The translations under genes were made by a program, and so were the position numbers. A DNA stretch of 61,067 nt, taken from the NCBI RefSeq assembly GCF_000308595.1, contig NZ_BAGA01000112.1:1-61067 (forward strand). Direction: 5' to 3'. The notes under the pieces are model-generated. The model was not told where the DNA came from. It did not search any database and was given only the letters and a program-made list of their open reading frames with translations. This stretch comes from Nocardia higoensis NBRC 100133. GTDB taxonomy: Bacteria > Actinomycetota > Actinomycetes > Mycobacteriales > Mycobacteriaceae. Shown one piece after another: positions 1 through 10,178 of this stretch; the stretch's first letter is position 1, and every line of letters begins with the position of its first letter.

Positions 1-2
1 CC

Positions 3-152
3 GCCGGAACACCGATCACCAGCAAGTACGCGGGGACCAGCTACACCAATCCCGGCATGACCATGACGACCAACGTCTCCCTGGTCGGCAATGTCGCGAC
101 GTCGTGCTACCCGAACCCGTCCCCGACCCTCACCACCACAACTGTGAGCTGA
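3..152 (+). CDS. C-terminal end of an unidentified, probably secreted protein (5' end outside window)
   Basis: An open frame enters from the left edge and stops at TGA 150-152, giving the last 49 residues. The peptide is rich in Thr, Ser, Gly and Asn, carries a single Cys near the end and finishes with a Thr-rich tail. This composition suits a small exported beta-rich actinobacterial protein, but no family motif is visible. A pair of strong hairpins starts about 60 bases downstream, consistent with transcription ending there. That the frame is coding is inferred from codon usage (G/C in third positions) and its abrupt stop. Confidence 0.5.
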   Translation, partial: AGTPITSKYAGTSYTNPGMTMTTNVSLVGNVATSCYPNPSPTLTTTTVS

Positions 153-214
153 GCCCGCGCACAGCCGCCACGACATCACGACCGGCATCCGCGCCGGCGG
201 CGTGTGGTGAACAT

Positions 215-264
215 GCCTGGACCGGGTTGCGCCGGCAACCCGGTCCAGGCCCCGCCGCGGGGCC
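215..264 (+). terminator. Two tandem GC-rich hairpins after the truncated gene
   Basis: A perfect 16-bp stem pairs 215-230 with 235-250 around a 4-base loop. A second 7-bp stem (248-254 with 258-264) overlaps its foot. There is no U-tract, so this is a hairpin-type terminator only by inference. The remaining sequence from 265 to the regulator at 714 shows no convincing gene. Confidence 0.4.
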
Positions 265-713
265 TGGCAACCTCTGATTCCGACAGTGGTTGCGCCGCTT
301 CAGGTTTGGTGTATTTGCACGAATTCTACGATGCACAGTATCGCATCGGTCGCGGTGTCGTACAGTGCATGTCCGACACCGATCACGGTCGCTTCGACGG
401 CCGGAACAGTGCCCGCTTTCGTGATGTTCGTCAGCCGCGGTACAGGCTGTCGGCCAATCGATTGAGAGGAGCCCACATGCCCGCTTCAATCGTCCGGCGG
501 CGATGCCTTCCGCGCCCAGGAAAGACCATGGCACGCCCTCGCGATTCCCCCGTCGCCCTCGCACCGGGTGGCCCCACTGCGGACCGCGGCATTCGCCGAG
601 GCCACCCAACTCCCTGACTCCCCGGACGGAATCGGGCGATCGTCAAGCGGGCACGACCTGATCGGTGACTGCTGCTGAGCGATTTCATCTTCACATGATC
701 GAGGGGAAAGCCT

Positions 714-1211
714 GTGTGTTCGAGAACAAGCGAACCCGCCCGGATCTCGGTCGAGCTCAAAAGGGCCCTGGAGTTCTATCACGGCACCGTCGAGGATCTG
801 ATCCGCGAATTGATCAGAGTGCTGGGTGTGAACGAGACAGATCGACGTGCACTGGAGATCGTCCTGCTCGAGGACGAGAAGTCCACGACGCCGGGAATGC
901 TGGCCGAACGCCTCGGTCTCACCGCCGCCGGCGTCACGATCATGCTCAACCGGCTGGAAAAGCAGGGCTACATCGCCCGCTCGCTGCACCCGACCGATCG
1001 TCGTCGCGTGATCGTGATGGCCACCGAGCTCGCGACCCATCGTGTACGGGAACTCGTCACCCCCATGATCGTCGAGCGCTACAAGATGTTGCTGAGCTGG
1101 TACGACTCCGCCGAACGCGACCTGATCGCGGACTTTCTCACCCGTGCCGGTGAGCTGCAACGAATCCACCGGCAACGGCTGCGCGACGTGGATCCGTACC
1201 CGAGGCCCTGA
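714..1211 (+). CDS. MarR family transcriptional regulator
   Basis: A 165-residue protein of typical MarR length. The central winged helix-turn-helix is visible: a helix containing TPGMLAERLGLTAAGVTIML at about residues 62-81, then the wing with LHPTDRRR and IVMA. Family members are dimeric DNA-binding repressors, often sensing small aromatic or oxidant ligands. GTG at 714 is taken as the start because GAGGGGAAAG (701-710) lies just upstream as a ribosome binding site. No divergent or clearly co-transcribed gene is present (the next feature is tmRNA on the other strand), so its target cannot be guessed from context. The 560 bases upstream contain no supported gene. Confidence 0.85.
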   Translation: MCSRTSEPARISVELKRALEFYHGTVEDLIRELIRVLGVNETDRRALEIVLLEDEKSTTPGMLAERLGLTAAGVTIMLNRLEKQGYIARSLHPTDRRRVIVMATELATHRVRELVTPMIVERYKMLLSWYDSAERDLIADFLTRAGELQRIHRQRLRDVDPYPRP

Positions 1212-1376
1212 GAGAGACCCCCGACTGCGCGACATCTCGGACACCGACACGGCGTCGACCTCGATACTCATGGTGACCGTCGCCACGACTCCGACAGACG
1301 TCGACGGTCACGGCGACAGCCGATCGACGTGGCGCAAGCGCACCAGGCGGGCCGTCGACTCCGGGTCAGGGGTATG

Positions 1377-1410
1377 AAAAAGCCCCTCACCTGGGCAACA
1401 GGTGAGGGGC
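1377..1410 (-). terminator. Rho-independent terminator of ssrA
   Basis: A perfect 12-bp stem (1382-1393 with 1399-1410) with a 5-base loop is followed on the minus strand by five U (1377-1381). It lies 6 bases beyond the tmRNA 3' end. Confidence 0.9.
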
Positions 1411-1416
1411 CTCGAG

Positions 1417-1782
1417 TGGAGCTGCCGGGAATCGAACCCGGGTCCTCCGCCGCGTCTTCAGGGCTTCTCCGTGTGCAGTTCGCTGTGTCTCTGCTCGGAT
1501 CTCCCGGTCACGCGAACAAGCCGAGATGACGATCCCAGTCGCTGTTGGATGTCCCGCCCATCTCCGCGACCGAGGCGGACGGTGAGCCCTCTAGCTGATG
1601 CCGGCACCGGGACCGAGGGCTTATCCCGGGCCGACAGAGACGCTATCGCTTAGGCAGCGAGAGCGTACTCGCGCTGATGAGAATCGGCGCTTAATTGGTT
1701 GCAACGACGCTTACGGTGGTCTCTTGCCTGCACCGACACGCTTCCCCTGAATCAACGTACGCAGTCGAAACCGTTCAGCCCC
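1417..1782 (-). ncRNA. ssrA: Transfer-messenger RNA (tmRNA)
   Basis: The tRNA-like ends are clear. The 5' end GGGGCTG (1782 downward) pairs with CAGCTCC at the 3' end, followed by discriminator A at 1417. The T-arm GGGTTCGATTCCCG matches the tRNA-Ala type. CCA is not encoded. The message part codes for the tag ADSHQREYALAA followed by TAA, which gives AADSHQREYALAA after the alanine carried by the RNA. The length is 366 nt, normal for actinobacteria. tmRNA with SmpB rescues stalled ribosomes and marks the nascent chain for ClpXP and related proteases. smpB lies about 1.6 kb away on the same strand, an arrangement common in bacteria. The tag differs from the mycobacterial ADSHQRDYALAA by Glu for Asp. 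Confidence 0.95.
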
Positions 1783-2022
1783 GCACGTTCCGCACCTTGC
1801 GGACTGCCTACTTTAACACCGAGCTCGCGGCGAATCATCCCGATTTCCCGGCCACCGGGGCGGTGTCGAGCATCACACGATGCGGGACCGGCGAACAGGC
1901 GCATTCCCCTGCGAATCACAAACCTGTCACGCTGCTTTCCCGGTCCGGCAACCGTTGGGTATCTTCTCGATCGGCCCCGGGAGACAGCCGAGGACCCCGG
2001 TGGCAAGAGTAGGAAGTCATAG

Positions 2023-3321
2023 ATGCGTATGTCCGGCGGTCGACGCCCTCTGCTCCGCACCGCCGTTGCCGGGATGATCATCGGGTCGCTGCTGGTCAGC
2101 GGGTGTTCCGAGGCCACCGGGCAGGCAGGTCCCGGCGTGACGGGCGAGCCGTGCCCGCAGGCGGTCGACGAGACCAAGGGATGCGTGTATCTGGGGGTGC
2201 TCTCGGACCTGGCCGACGGGCCGTTCAGCGCCCTCGGCAAATCCATCGACGACGGCCAGCGAGCGTTCTGGCGGGAGGTCAACGAGTCCGGCGGGATCGG
2301 CGGATACGAGATCGATATCACCACCTACGCCAAGAACACCGGTTATGACCCGCAGCGTCATCGCGCGGAGTACGAGCGGATCGAACCGCACGTGCTGGCG
2401 CTGGCGATGAGCCTGGGCACCTCGCACACGGTCTCGGTACTGCCGGACATGGAGGCCGACGGCGTGATCACCGGTGCGGGCACATTGTGGTCGGGCTGGC
2501 AGTACAGCGCCACCGACCGGAACCTGGTCCTGGACTACGGCTACTCCTACTGCGCGGAGGCGATACTCGGGCTGGACTGGTTCAGCGCCGCGCACTATCT
2601 GCCCAGCGGGATCGGCATCGTGGCCTTTCGGGGGCAGTACGGCGGCGACTACGCGGCGGGCGCGATGAAGTGGGCCGCCGCGAACGGCATACCGGTCGCC
2701 GCCCGCGTCGACACCGGGCCGAACACCGAGGTCGGCAACCAGGACGCGCCGGTCGCGGCGATCATGGCGGCGCAACCGGATGTGGTGGTGCTGGCCACCG
2801 GACCGAGCGAGACGGCGGAAATCGTCGGCAAGCTGGTCACGGCCGGCTATCGGGGCAGATTCCTCGGCTCCACGCCGACCTGGAACCGGGCGTTGCTGCA
2901 GTCGGCGGCCGCCGAGCCGATCACCGCGCTCTACAACTACACCTCGCCCTACGACGGCTGGGACGGGACCAGCCAGGGCGCGGCCAAGGCACGCGCCGCC
3001 TCACCACAGGAGCCGTCGAACTGGGGGTACAACCTCGGCTGGGCCAGCTCGTATCCGGTGAAGGCGCTGCTCACGCGGGCTTCGGAGGAGGGCACGCTCA
3101 ACCGGGCGGCGCTGCGGCGGGCGATGATCGGCCTGGTCGCGAGCTCGGAAGGGATGGCGCCGGATCGGGAGTACGGGGTGGACCCGGATCCGAGGAACGA
3201 GCGCGCGGTGATCAGCATGCCCGACCCGGCCGCACCGCTGGGTTCGCGCACGGTCGCCGCCTGGTATCAGGGCGCGACGCTGGACCGGGTCACCTTCAAC
3301 GGCCCGTGCGCGAGATTGTGA
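2023..3321 (+). CDS. Substrate-binding lipoprotein, type 1 periplasmic-binding fold (branched-chain amino-acid type)
   Basis: A 432-residue protein with an N-terminal lipoprotein signal: positively charged start, hydrophobic stretch and lipobox LLVSGC with the acceptor Cys near residue 28. The mature part resembles receptor/leucine-isoleucine-valine-binding proteins: a LGVLSDLADGPF first strand, GQRAFWREVNESGGIGGY, and later VVVLATGPSETAEIVGKL. Such proteins capture a small ligand outside the membrane and hand it to an ABC importer. No permease or ATPase gene is adjacent, so it is an orphan binding protein or a sensor. ATG 2023 has AGGAAG 10 bases upstream. The intergenic region 1783-2022 is shared with the divergent ssrA promoter. 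Ligand unknown. Confidence 0.75.
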   Translation: MRMSGGRRPLLRTAVAGMIIGSLLVSGCSEATGQAGPGVTGEPCPQAVDETKGCVYLGVLSDLADGPFSALGKSIDDGQRAFWREVNESGGIGGYEIDITTYAKNTGYDPQRHRAEYERIEPHVLALAMSLGTSHTVSVLPDMEADGVITGAGTLWSGWQYSATDRNLVLDYGYSYCAEAILGLDWFSAAHYLPSGIGIVAFRGQYGGDYAAGAMKWAAANGIPVAARVDTGPNTEVGNQDAPVAAIMAAQPDVVVLATGPSETAEIVGKLVTAGYRGRFLGSTPTWNRALLQSAAAEPITALYNYTSPYDGWDGTSQGAAKARAASPQEPSNWGYNLGWASSYPVKALLTRASEEGTLNRAALRRAMIGLVASSEGMAPDREYGVDPDPRNERAVISMPDPAAPLGSRTVAAWYQGATLDRVTFNGPCARL

Positions 3322-3348
3322 CGAACCGACGCGTGGGCCGCGGCCCGG

Positions 3349-3825
3349 CTAGGATTTCATCCCCTTGATGCGGCGGCCGAGCTCGCGGGTGACCTCACGT
3401 TCGGCGGTCCGCCTGGCCAGATCCTGGCGCTTGTCGTAATCCTGCTTACCGCGGGCGAGCGCGAGTTCGACCTTCACCTTGCCGTCGGAGAAGTACATCG
3501 ACAACGGCACCAGCGTCTGGTTGCCCTCCCTGGACTTGCCGACGAGGCGTTCGATCTCACGCTTGTGCAACAGCAGCTTCCGCACCCGGCGCGGTGAATG
3601 ATTGGTCCAGGTGCCGTGACTGAATTCGGGGATGTGCAGGCCGCGCAGCCACACCTCGCCGTTGTCGACCGTCGCGAAGGCGTCGACCAACGAGGCTTTG
3701 CCCTCTCGCAGGCTCTTGACCTCGGTGCCGACCAGCGCGATCCCCGCCTCGTAGGTGTCGAGGATCGTGTAGTTGTGCCGCGCCCGGCGGTTGGTCGCGA
3801 TGACCTTTCGCCCCTTCTCCTTCAT
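3349..3825 (-). CDS. smpB: SsrA-binding protein SmpB
   Basis: 158 residues, normal family length. Hallmarks include ATNRRARHNYTI near the N-terminus, GTEVKSLREGKASL, the block AHIPEF-like LHIPEFSHGTW, and the basic C-terminal tail ending GRRIKGMKS, which becomes helical in the ribosomal decoding site. SmpB binds the tRNA-like part of tmRNA and takes it to stalled ribosomes. ATG 3825 is chosen because MKEKGRK aligns with the start of known homologues. A TTG nine codons upstream (3852) is also open and has a GGAGG further upstream, so the start is not certain. It is the last gene of the minus-strand block that begins with prfB. Confidence 0.95.
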   Translation of the reverse strand: MKEKGRKVIATNRRARHNYTILDTYEAGIALVGTEVKSLREGKASLVDAFATVDNGEVWLRGLHIPEFSHGTWTNHSPRRVRKLLLHKREIERLVGKSREGNQTLVPLSMYFSDGKVKVELALARGKQDYDKRQDLARRTAEREVTRELGRRIKGMKS

Positions 3826-3897
3826 AACGGTCAACTCTAAGTGACGCGGCAACCGGATTATTCCCGCCTCCTGCCCGAGGCGCGGCCGGCGGGCCGC

Positions 3898-4134
3898 TCA
3901 GCCGGGATGGACGATGAAGTAGAGCACGAGCAGACCGGTGAACGCGGTGACCATGAGCACCGTGGTCAGCCGGGGTCTGCCGAGCGGGCGCGCCGGGCGC
4001 CTGCGGCCGAGCCACACCGAATCCACGGCGGGATCCGCCGAGCGGGGTCGCGTCGGCTCCGGGGGATCCGCGGCGGGTTCCGGACCCGGCCGTTCGGACT
4101 CTTCTTCGCCGGAGGACTCGTCACCGGGAGGCAT
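3898..4134 (-). CDS. Small single-span membrane protein, hypothetical
   Basis: 78 residues in two parts: a hydrophilic, Pro/Glu-rich N-terminal half with an acidic stretch (GEEESERPGPEP), then one hydrophobic segment (TTVLMVTAFTGLLVLYFIV) at the extreme C-terminus. It is thus probably tail-anchored with the acidic part in the cytoplasm. No family is recognised. It lies 72 bases upstream of smpB in the same direction. A second small one-span protein sits next to ftsE at 9007-9213; the two share only general design. Coding status rests on codon bias, the plausible membrane segment and placement in the operon. Confidence 0.6.
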   Translation of the reverse strand: MPPGDESSGEEESERPGPEPAADPPEPTRPRSADPAVDSVWLGRRRPARPLGRPRLTTVLMVTAFTGLLVLYFIVHPG

Positions 4135-4226
4135 ACCTGCACGGTAGTGCCGTGACCGGAGACACGCGCCCGCAGCGCACCGGGCGTTGTCATTCGGTGA
4201 TGTCGCGAGGCCGCAAATCGACTCGC

Positions 4227-5306
4227 TCAGGCCAGTTTCCGGCGGAACTCCTCCGCGGCGGCGCCATTGCCGGGATCAACCGTCACCACGCGTAGTTCGA
4301 CGCCTCCGGCGTCGAATTCCATGATCATGAAACCGAGTTGATGGAAGGTCTGGAACAACGCGGGGGTGTCGTCGCGCGCGTCGGGCGCCCACGACCCGCC
4401 CGTCTTGCTCCCCGCGCCGGACACGATCTGGCGGGTGCCCTTGGAGGCCGTGGTCGGTTCGAGCACCTGCAGGCAGTGATCATGGCCGGACAGGACGAAC
4501 TGGCACAGGCCGAGTACGTGGTCCTCGAAGAAACGCCGCACGTGCACGCCGTTGAGCGGCTCGACGTCGATGCCCTCGTAGCGGCCGGCGTTGCCGTGCG
4601 AGCCGTTGCTCAGATACGGGTGATGGGTGCAGACGATCTTCCAGCGCGCGGGTGATTCGGCCAGCGCCCGGTCGAGCCAGGCGCGCTGCTCGTTCATGTA
4701 TTCGCCGTCGACGGACCAGTACGGAGACAGGAGCGGCGGAATATAGGCGGCCAGCGGGTTGAGGTCGAGCACGAAGAATTCGACCAGCGGCTCGGGCTCG
4801 GGCACCCGCACCGAGTAGTAGCGGCTCGGCATCCACCAGCGCGGCGAGTGCGCGTGGTAGCCGACCTCGAGATCGCCGCGCAGCAGCCAGCCGCCATCGC
4901 CGGGGAAGATCGCGCTGTTGTCGTGGTTGCCCAAGGTCATCAGCCATGGGAAGTCCAGGCCGGAGTTGGGTTCCTCGAACTTGCTCTTGAACTGGATGTC
5001 GTTGTCGGTGGTCGGGCCTGTTTCGTAGATGTTGTCGCCGAGACCGAGGGCCAGGTCGAAGGGCTCGCGGGCGTGGAATGCCCTGGCCGCGTCGGCGACC
5101 GCCCACTGGGTGCGGGTTCCGGTGCCCGCGTCGCCGGTGACCAGCACCCGGAGCGAACCACCGCCGGTGGGCAGGGGGAACTTGGTGACGCCGTCGTCCA
5201 CCGGCACCGCGTGGGCCGGAGTCAGCCCCAGCAGTCCCGCGCCCGCTGCCAGCGCGCCCGCGCCGGCCAGCAGTTGCCTGCGTCCGATGCCCGGTACGTC
5301 ACTCAT
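4227..5306 (-). CDS. Tat-exported calcineurin-like metallophosphoesterase
   Basis: 359 residues. A twin-arginine signal (GIGRRQLLAGAGAL) is followed by an Ala/Gly-rich hydrophobic stretch and an AHA cleavage site near residue 33. The metallophosphoesterase motifs appear in order: GDAGTG (in place of the usual GDxH), GLGDNIYE, LGNHDN, a conserved CTHHPY and SGHDH. This pattern is that of purple-acid-phosphatase-like enzymes that use a two-metal centre to hydrolyse phosphoesters outside the cell. ATG 5306 has GGAGG eight bases upstream; an open frame extends further 5' but without such a site. The gene follows recQ by about 95 bases and precedes the small membrane protein and smpB. Its substrate is not evident. 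Confidence 0.85.
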   Translation of the reverse strand: MSDVPGIGRRQLLAGAGALAAGAGLLGLTPAHAVPVDDGVTKFPLPTGGGSLRVLVTGDAGTGTRTQWAVADAARAFHAREPFDLALGLGDNIYETGPTTDNDIQFKSKFEEPNSGLDFPWLMTLGNHDNSAIFPGDGGWLLRGDLEVGYHAHSPRWWMPSRYYSVRVPEPEPLVEFFVLDLNPLAAYIPPLLSPYWSVDGEYMNEQRAWLDRALAESPARWKIVCTHHPYLSNGSHGNAGRYEGIDVEPLNGVHVRRFFEDHVLGLCQFVLSGHDHCLQVLEPTTASKGTRQIVSGAGSKTGGSWAPDARDDTPALFQTFHQLGFMIMEFDAGGVELRVVTVDPGNGAAAEEFRRKLA

Positions 5307-5400
5307 CCACCGACCTCCATCCGTGTGTCCCGGGGCAACCCCGCCACATCCTCGCTGATCTCCGCGCCCGGTGCAGGCCGAAGCCCGCATTCGGGCGGAT

Positions 5401-7269
<1,869 letters not shown>

Positions 7270-7365
7270 CCTACGAGCGCCGCCCGACAGCCGCGGCCCG
7301 CGCGGGCCCGGATCGCGGCCGATGTGGCGCAGTTGCGCACATGTGGATGGACGGTCTCCTTTGCC

Positions 7366-8268
7366 TCATTCGCGCACGTAATAGCGCAGCGTCGCATAGG
7401 CGGCGATCCCGGCGGCCACCACGCCGATGGGCGCGATGGTCAGCGCGACCACCGCGATGTCGTCGCCGGTGATCCGCGGGAAGACATTGCTGTCGAACAG
7501 CGGGCCCAGCGCCCGGTCGATGACCAGCGGACGAGCGATCAGCAGCCCGCAGACGGCCAGCAACGAGCCGACCACAGCGGCCACCACCGCCTCGAGCAGG
7601 AACGGTAGCTGGGTATACCAGCGGGTGGCGCCGACGAGGCGCATGATGCCGACTTCCGTGCGCCGGGTGAACGCCGCGATCTGCATCATGTTGGCGATGA
7701 GCAGCAGCGCGGCCAGCGCCATCACCACCGCCAAGCCGAACGCCGCGTTGCGCAATCCGTCGAACAGGCGCAGCAGCCGGTCGACGAACTCGCTGTCGTT
7801 GGCGACGGTGCGCACGCCCTCGCGGTCGGCGAAGGTCTGGTAGATGTGCTCGTACTGGCCGCCGTCGGTCATCTTCACCCGCATCGAGGCGGGCAGCGGC
7901 GTCTCGGAGATGTACTGCACCATCTCCGGCTGGTCCTCGAAGAGCTTCTTGGCCTCCTCCAGGGCGGCGGCGCGGTTGAGGAACTGCACGCTCTCCACGC
8001 CGGAGGTGGCCTTCATATCGGCCAGCAGTGAGCTGCACGGCTCGGCCGCGCAGTCCGGGTCGTTGTTCGAGATGTTCTCGTCGAGATAGAAGCGCACCTC
8101 GAGGCGGCCGGTGAAGTACGCCTCGGTCTTGTCGGCCATCCGCACCGAGAGCAGGCCGCCGCCGAGCATGGCCAGCGAGACGGCGGTGGTCAGGATCATC
8201 GCGATGGTCATGGTCAGGTTGCGGCGCAGACCCGCGCCGACCTCGCCGAACAGGAAACTCGCGCGCAT
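7366..8268 (-). CDS. ftsX: Cell division protein FtsX
   Basis: 300 residues. An N-terminal helix is followed by a transmembrane segment (about 20-42), an extracellular domain of roughly 110 residues containing two Cys (CAAEPCSS), then three more membrane spans (about 165-290). FtsX is the membrane half of the FtsEX complex, which activates cell-wall hydrolases such as RipC at the division site in mycobacteria. The ATG at 8268 shares one base with the TAA of ftsE (TAATG), a classic translational-coupling overlap, so the two are made in step. Confidence 0.95.
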   Translation of the reverse strand: MRASFLFGEVGAGLRRNLTMTIAMILTTAVSLAMLGGGLLSVRMADKTEAYFTGRLEVRFYLDENISNNDPDCAAEPCSSLLADMKATSGVESVQFLNRAAALEEAKKLFEDQPEMVQYISETPLPASMRVKMTDGGQYEHIYQTFADREGVRTVANDSEFVDRLLRLFDGLRNAAFGLAVVMALAALLLIANMMQIAAFTRRTEVGIMRLVGATRWYTQLPFLLEAVVAAVVGSLLAVCGLLIARPLVIDRALGPLFDSNVFPRITGDDIAVVALTIAPIGVVAAGIAAYATLRYYVRE

Positions 8269-8957
8269 TATCGCCCCACCCCGTAGACGCCGGTCGCGTC
8301 GTCGCGCACCAGCCTGCCGTGATCGAGTTCGACCACTCTCTTGCGCATGGCGTCGACGATGTGGTTGTCGTGGGTCGCCATCAGCACCGTGGTGCCGGTG
8401 CGGTTGATCCGCTCGAGCAGCATCATGATGTCGCCGCTGGTGTCGGGATCGAGATTGCCGGTCGGCTCGTCGGCGAGCAGGACCAGCGGCCGGTTCACGA
8501 ACGCGCGGGCGATCGCCACCCGCTGTTGCTCGCCGCCGGAGAGCTCGCCGGGCAGCCGGTCGGCCTTGCCGCCGAGATTGACCATGTCGAGCACCTCGGG
8601 CACGGTGCGCTCGATGAACTGGCGGCGCTTGCCGATCACCTCGAGGGCGAAGGCCACGTTCTCCTGCACGGTCTTCTGCTGCAGCAGCCGGAAGTCCTGG
8701 AAGACGCAGCCGATGCGCTGACGCAGTTTGGGCACCTTGCGGCCGGGCAGCTTGTCGACCCGGAAGTCGGAGACCTGGATCTCGCCGGAGGTCGGCGCCT
8801 CCTCTTTGAGCAGCAGGCGCATGAACGTCGACTTCCCTGAACCGGACGGTCCGATGATGAAGACGAACTCGCCCTTGTCCACATCCACCGTGATGTTGTC
8901 CAGCGCGGGTCGCGTCGACGTCTTGTACGACTTGGTGACGTTCCGCATGGTGATCAC
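8268..8957 (-). CDS. ftsE: Cell division ATP-binding protein FtsE
   Basis: 229 residues, a compact ABC ATPase: Walker A GPSGSGKS, Q-loop FQDFRLLQQKTV, signature LSGGEQQR, Walker B LLADEPTG, and the H-loop in ATHDNHIV. It powers FtsX-dependent activation of peptidoglycan hydrolases. GTG 8957 (start VITMRNVTKSYK) is preferred because homologues begin MITxxxVTK; an open frame continues 27 codons further but with no binding site. A good Shine-Dalgarno sequence is not obvious, so start confidence is moderate. It overlaps ftsX by one base. Confidence 0.95.
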   Translation of the reverse strand: MITMRNVTKSYKTSTRPALDNITVDVDKGEFVFIIGPSGSGKSTFMRLLLKEEAPTSGEIQVSDFRVDKLPGRKVPKLRQRIGCVFQDFRLLQQKTVQENVAFALEVIGKRRQFIERTVPEVLDMVNLGGKADRLPGELSGGEQQRVAIARAFVNRPLVLLADEPTGNLDPDTSGDIMMLLERINRTGTTVLMATHDNHIVDAMRKRVVELDHGRLVRDDATGVYGVGR

Positions 8958-9006
8958 GGGGAGCCAGTGTAGCCAGCGGGCCGGGTCCGGCCCCGGGCGG
9001 TGAGCG

Positions 9007-9213
9007 CTACTCTCCCGGCGTGGCCGGGGCGGGCTCACTCTGGGTGACGGCGGCGGGCAACAGGCCGCTCAGCGGCAGAACGGTGGTCCCGGCCTGATCC
9101 TCCGGCTTGACGAACAGATACAGCACGAAGACGCCGATCCAGGCCAGTGCCAGCATCGCCGTCGATTTGCGGGGCTTGCCCCCGGTCACGATCTCTCTCT
9201 TATGAAGCTTCAC
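9007..9213 (-). CDS. Small single-span membrane protein next to ftsE, hypothetical
   Basis: 68 residues: a basic N-terminus (KLHKRE, KPRKS), one hydrophobic helix (AMLALAWIGVFVLYLFV) and a Pro/Ala-rich tail, suggesting an anchored protein with its C-terminus outside. Its GTG start (9213) lies inside the 3' end of the mscS gene (stop at 9200-9202), an overlap of 14 bases. A second GTG at 9189 is preceded by GAGAGAG and may be the true start. In M. tuberculosis the corresponding position between ftsE and the mechanosensitive channel holds Rv3103c, a proline-rich membrane protein; equivalence is inferred from position only. Confidence 0.6.
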   Translation of the reverse strand: MKLHKREIVTGGKPRKSTAMLALAWIGVFVLYLFVKPEDQAGTTVLPLSGLLPAAVTQSEPAPATPGE

Positions 9214-10057
9214 TCATACCCTCCCGGCGCAATGCCGAGGCCACCCGCACTCGCAGTTCCCGGCTGACCTCGAACTGTTTGCCGGGCAGCGTGCGCGCGA
9301 CCATGCGAATGTTCATCTTGTCCATGGCAAGGTCTTCGACGCCCATCACGGTGGGCTGGTCGAGCAGCAGCGGTTCCAGTCGCGGATCGGCGTAGGCATC
9401 GGCGCCCACCTGGTGCAGGATCTCGTTCACCCGAGTGAGATCCGCACCCGCGGCGACCGGGACGTCGATCGCGGCGCGCGCCCAATCCTTGGACAGATTG
9501 GTCACTTTCACGATCTGGCCGTTCGGCACGATGATGACCTCGCCGTCGGGATTGCGCAATGTGGTGATGCGCAGTGTGACGTCTTCGACAGTGCCCTCGG
9601 CCATTTCCGACGAACCGGCCACCGAGATGCGGACGACATCCCCGAAGCCGTACTGGCGCTCGGTGATCAGGAAGAACCCGGCCAGAATGTCCTGCACCAC
9701 GCGCTGGGCGCCGAAACCGAGCGCGGCGCCGAGCACCGCGGCGGGCGCGACCAGGCCGGTCACCTGAAAGCCGAGGCGCTGGAGCACTTCCACCCCGACG
9801 AGCACGTAGGCGATGGTGAGGATCAGCCAGGTGAGTACCTGGGCGAGCGCGTGCCGATGCTTGGCGGCCTCGGTGCGCACCAGCGCGTCGCCGCCACGGA
9901 ATCCGGCGTCGATCTGACTGGTGATCCGGTCGCGCACATAGCTGACGAACCGGCTGAACAACATCGCGCCGAGGATCAGCAGCACGATCTCGAGACCGCT
10001 GGAACGCAACCACGCCGTGGTGCTCTCGCCCAGCGCGAGCGACGTCACAGAACCCAT
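9200..10057 (-). CDS. Small-conductance mechanosensitive channel, MscS family
   Basis: 285 residues. Two or three membrane spans occupy about residues 18-110, and the pore helix has the Gly/Ala pattern typical of TM3 (APAAVLGAALGFGAQRVVQD). The MscS beta domain follows (GDVVRISVAGSSEMAEGTVEDVT split over residues 140-165, then NPDGEVIIVPNGQI). Such channels open on membrane stretch and release solutes during hypo-osmotic shock. It lies between prfB and ftsE as in M. tuberculosis (Rv3104c region). The stop overlaps the next small gene. Channel type is well supported; gating properties are not deducible. Confidence 0.85.
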   Translation of the reverse strand: MGSVTSLALGESTTAWLRSSGLEIVLLILGAMLFSRFVSYVRDRITSQIDAGFRGGDALVRTEAAKHRHALAQVLTWLILTIAYVLVGVEVLQRLGFQVTGLVAPAAVLGAALGFGAQRVVQDILAGFFLITERQYGFGDVVRISVAGSSEMAEGTVEDVTLRITTLRNPDGEVIIVPNGQIVKVTNLSKDWARAAIDVPVAAGADLTRVNEILHQVGADAYADPRLEPLLLDQPTVMGVEDLAMDKMNIRMVARTLPGKQFEVSRELRVRVASALRREGMSEAS

Positions 10058-10178
10058 CGCCGAGCCGCTTCACCCTCCGTTACCAACACGCCAGACAGGC
10101 TACCCTCGCGCGCACCCCACCGGTACGCGCGACGACATCCCGAACTCGTCCCGGGGCCGAAACCCCGGGTGGCGCAGA

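Noticed and set aside
477..617. 46-codon frame with a GAGAGGAG site at its ATG
   Set aside because: The ribosome binding site is good, but the peptide is Arg/Pro-rich without structure; kept out as unsupported.
486..1286. Minus-strand open frame of 266 codons overlapping the MarR gene
   Set aside because: It is antisense to a clear MarR protein, and its composition is that of a shadow frame.
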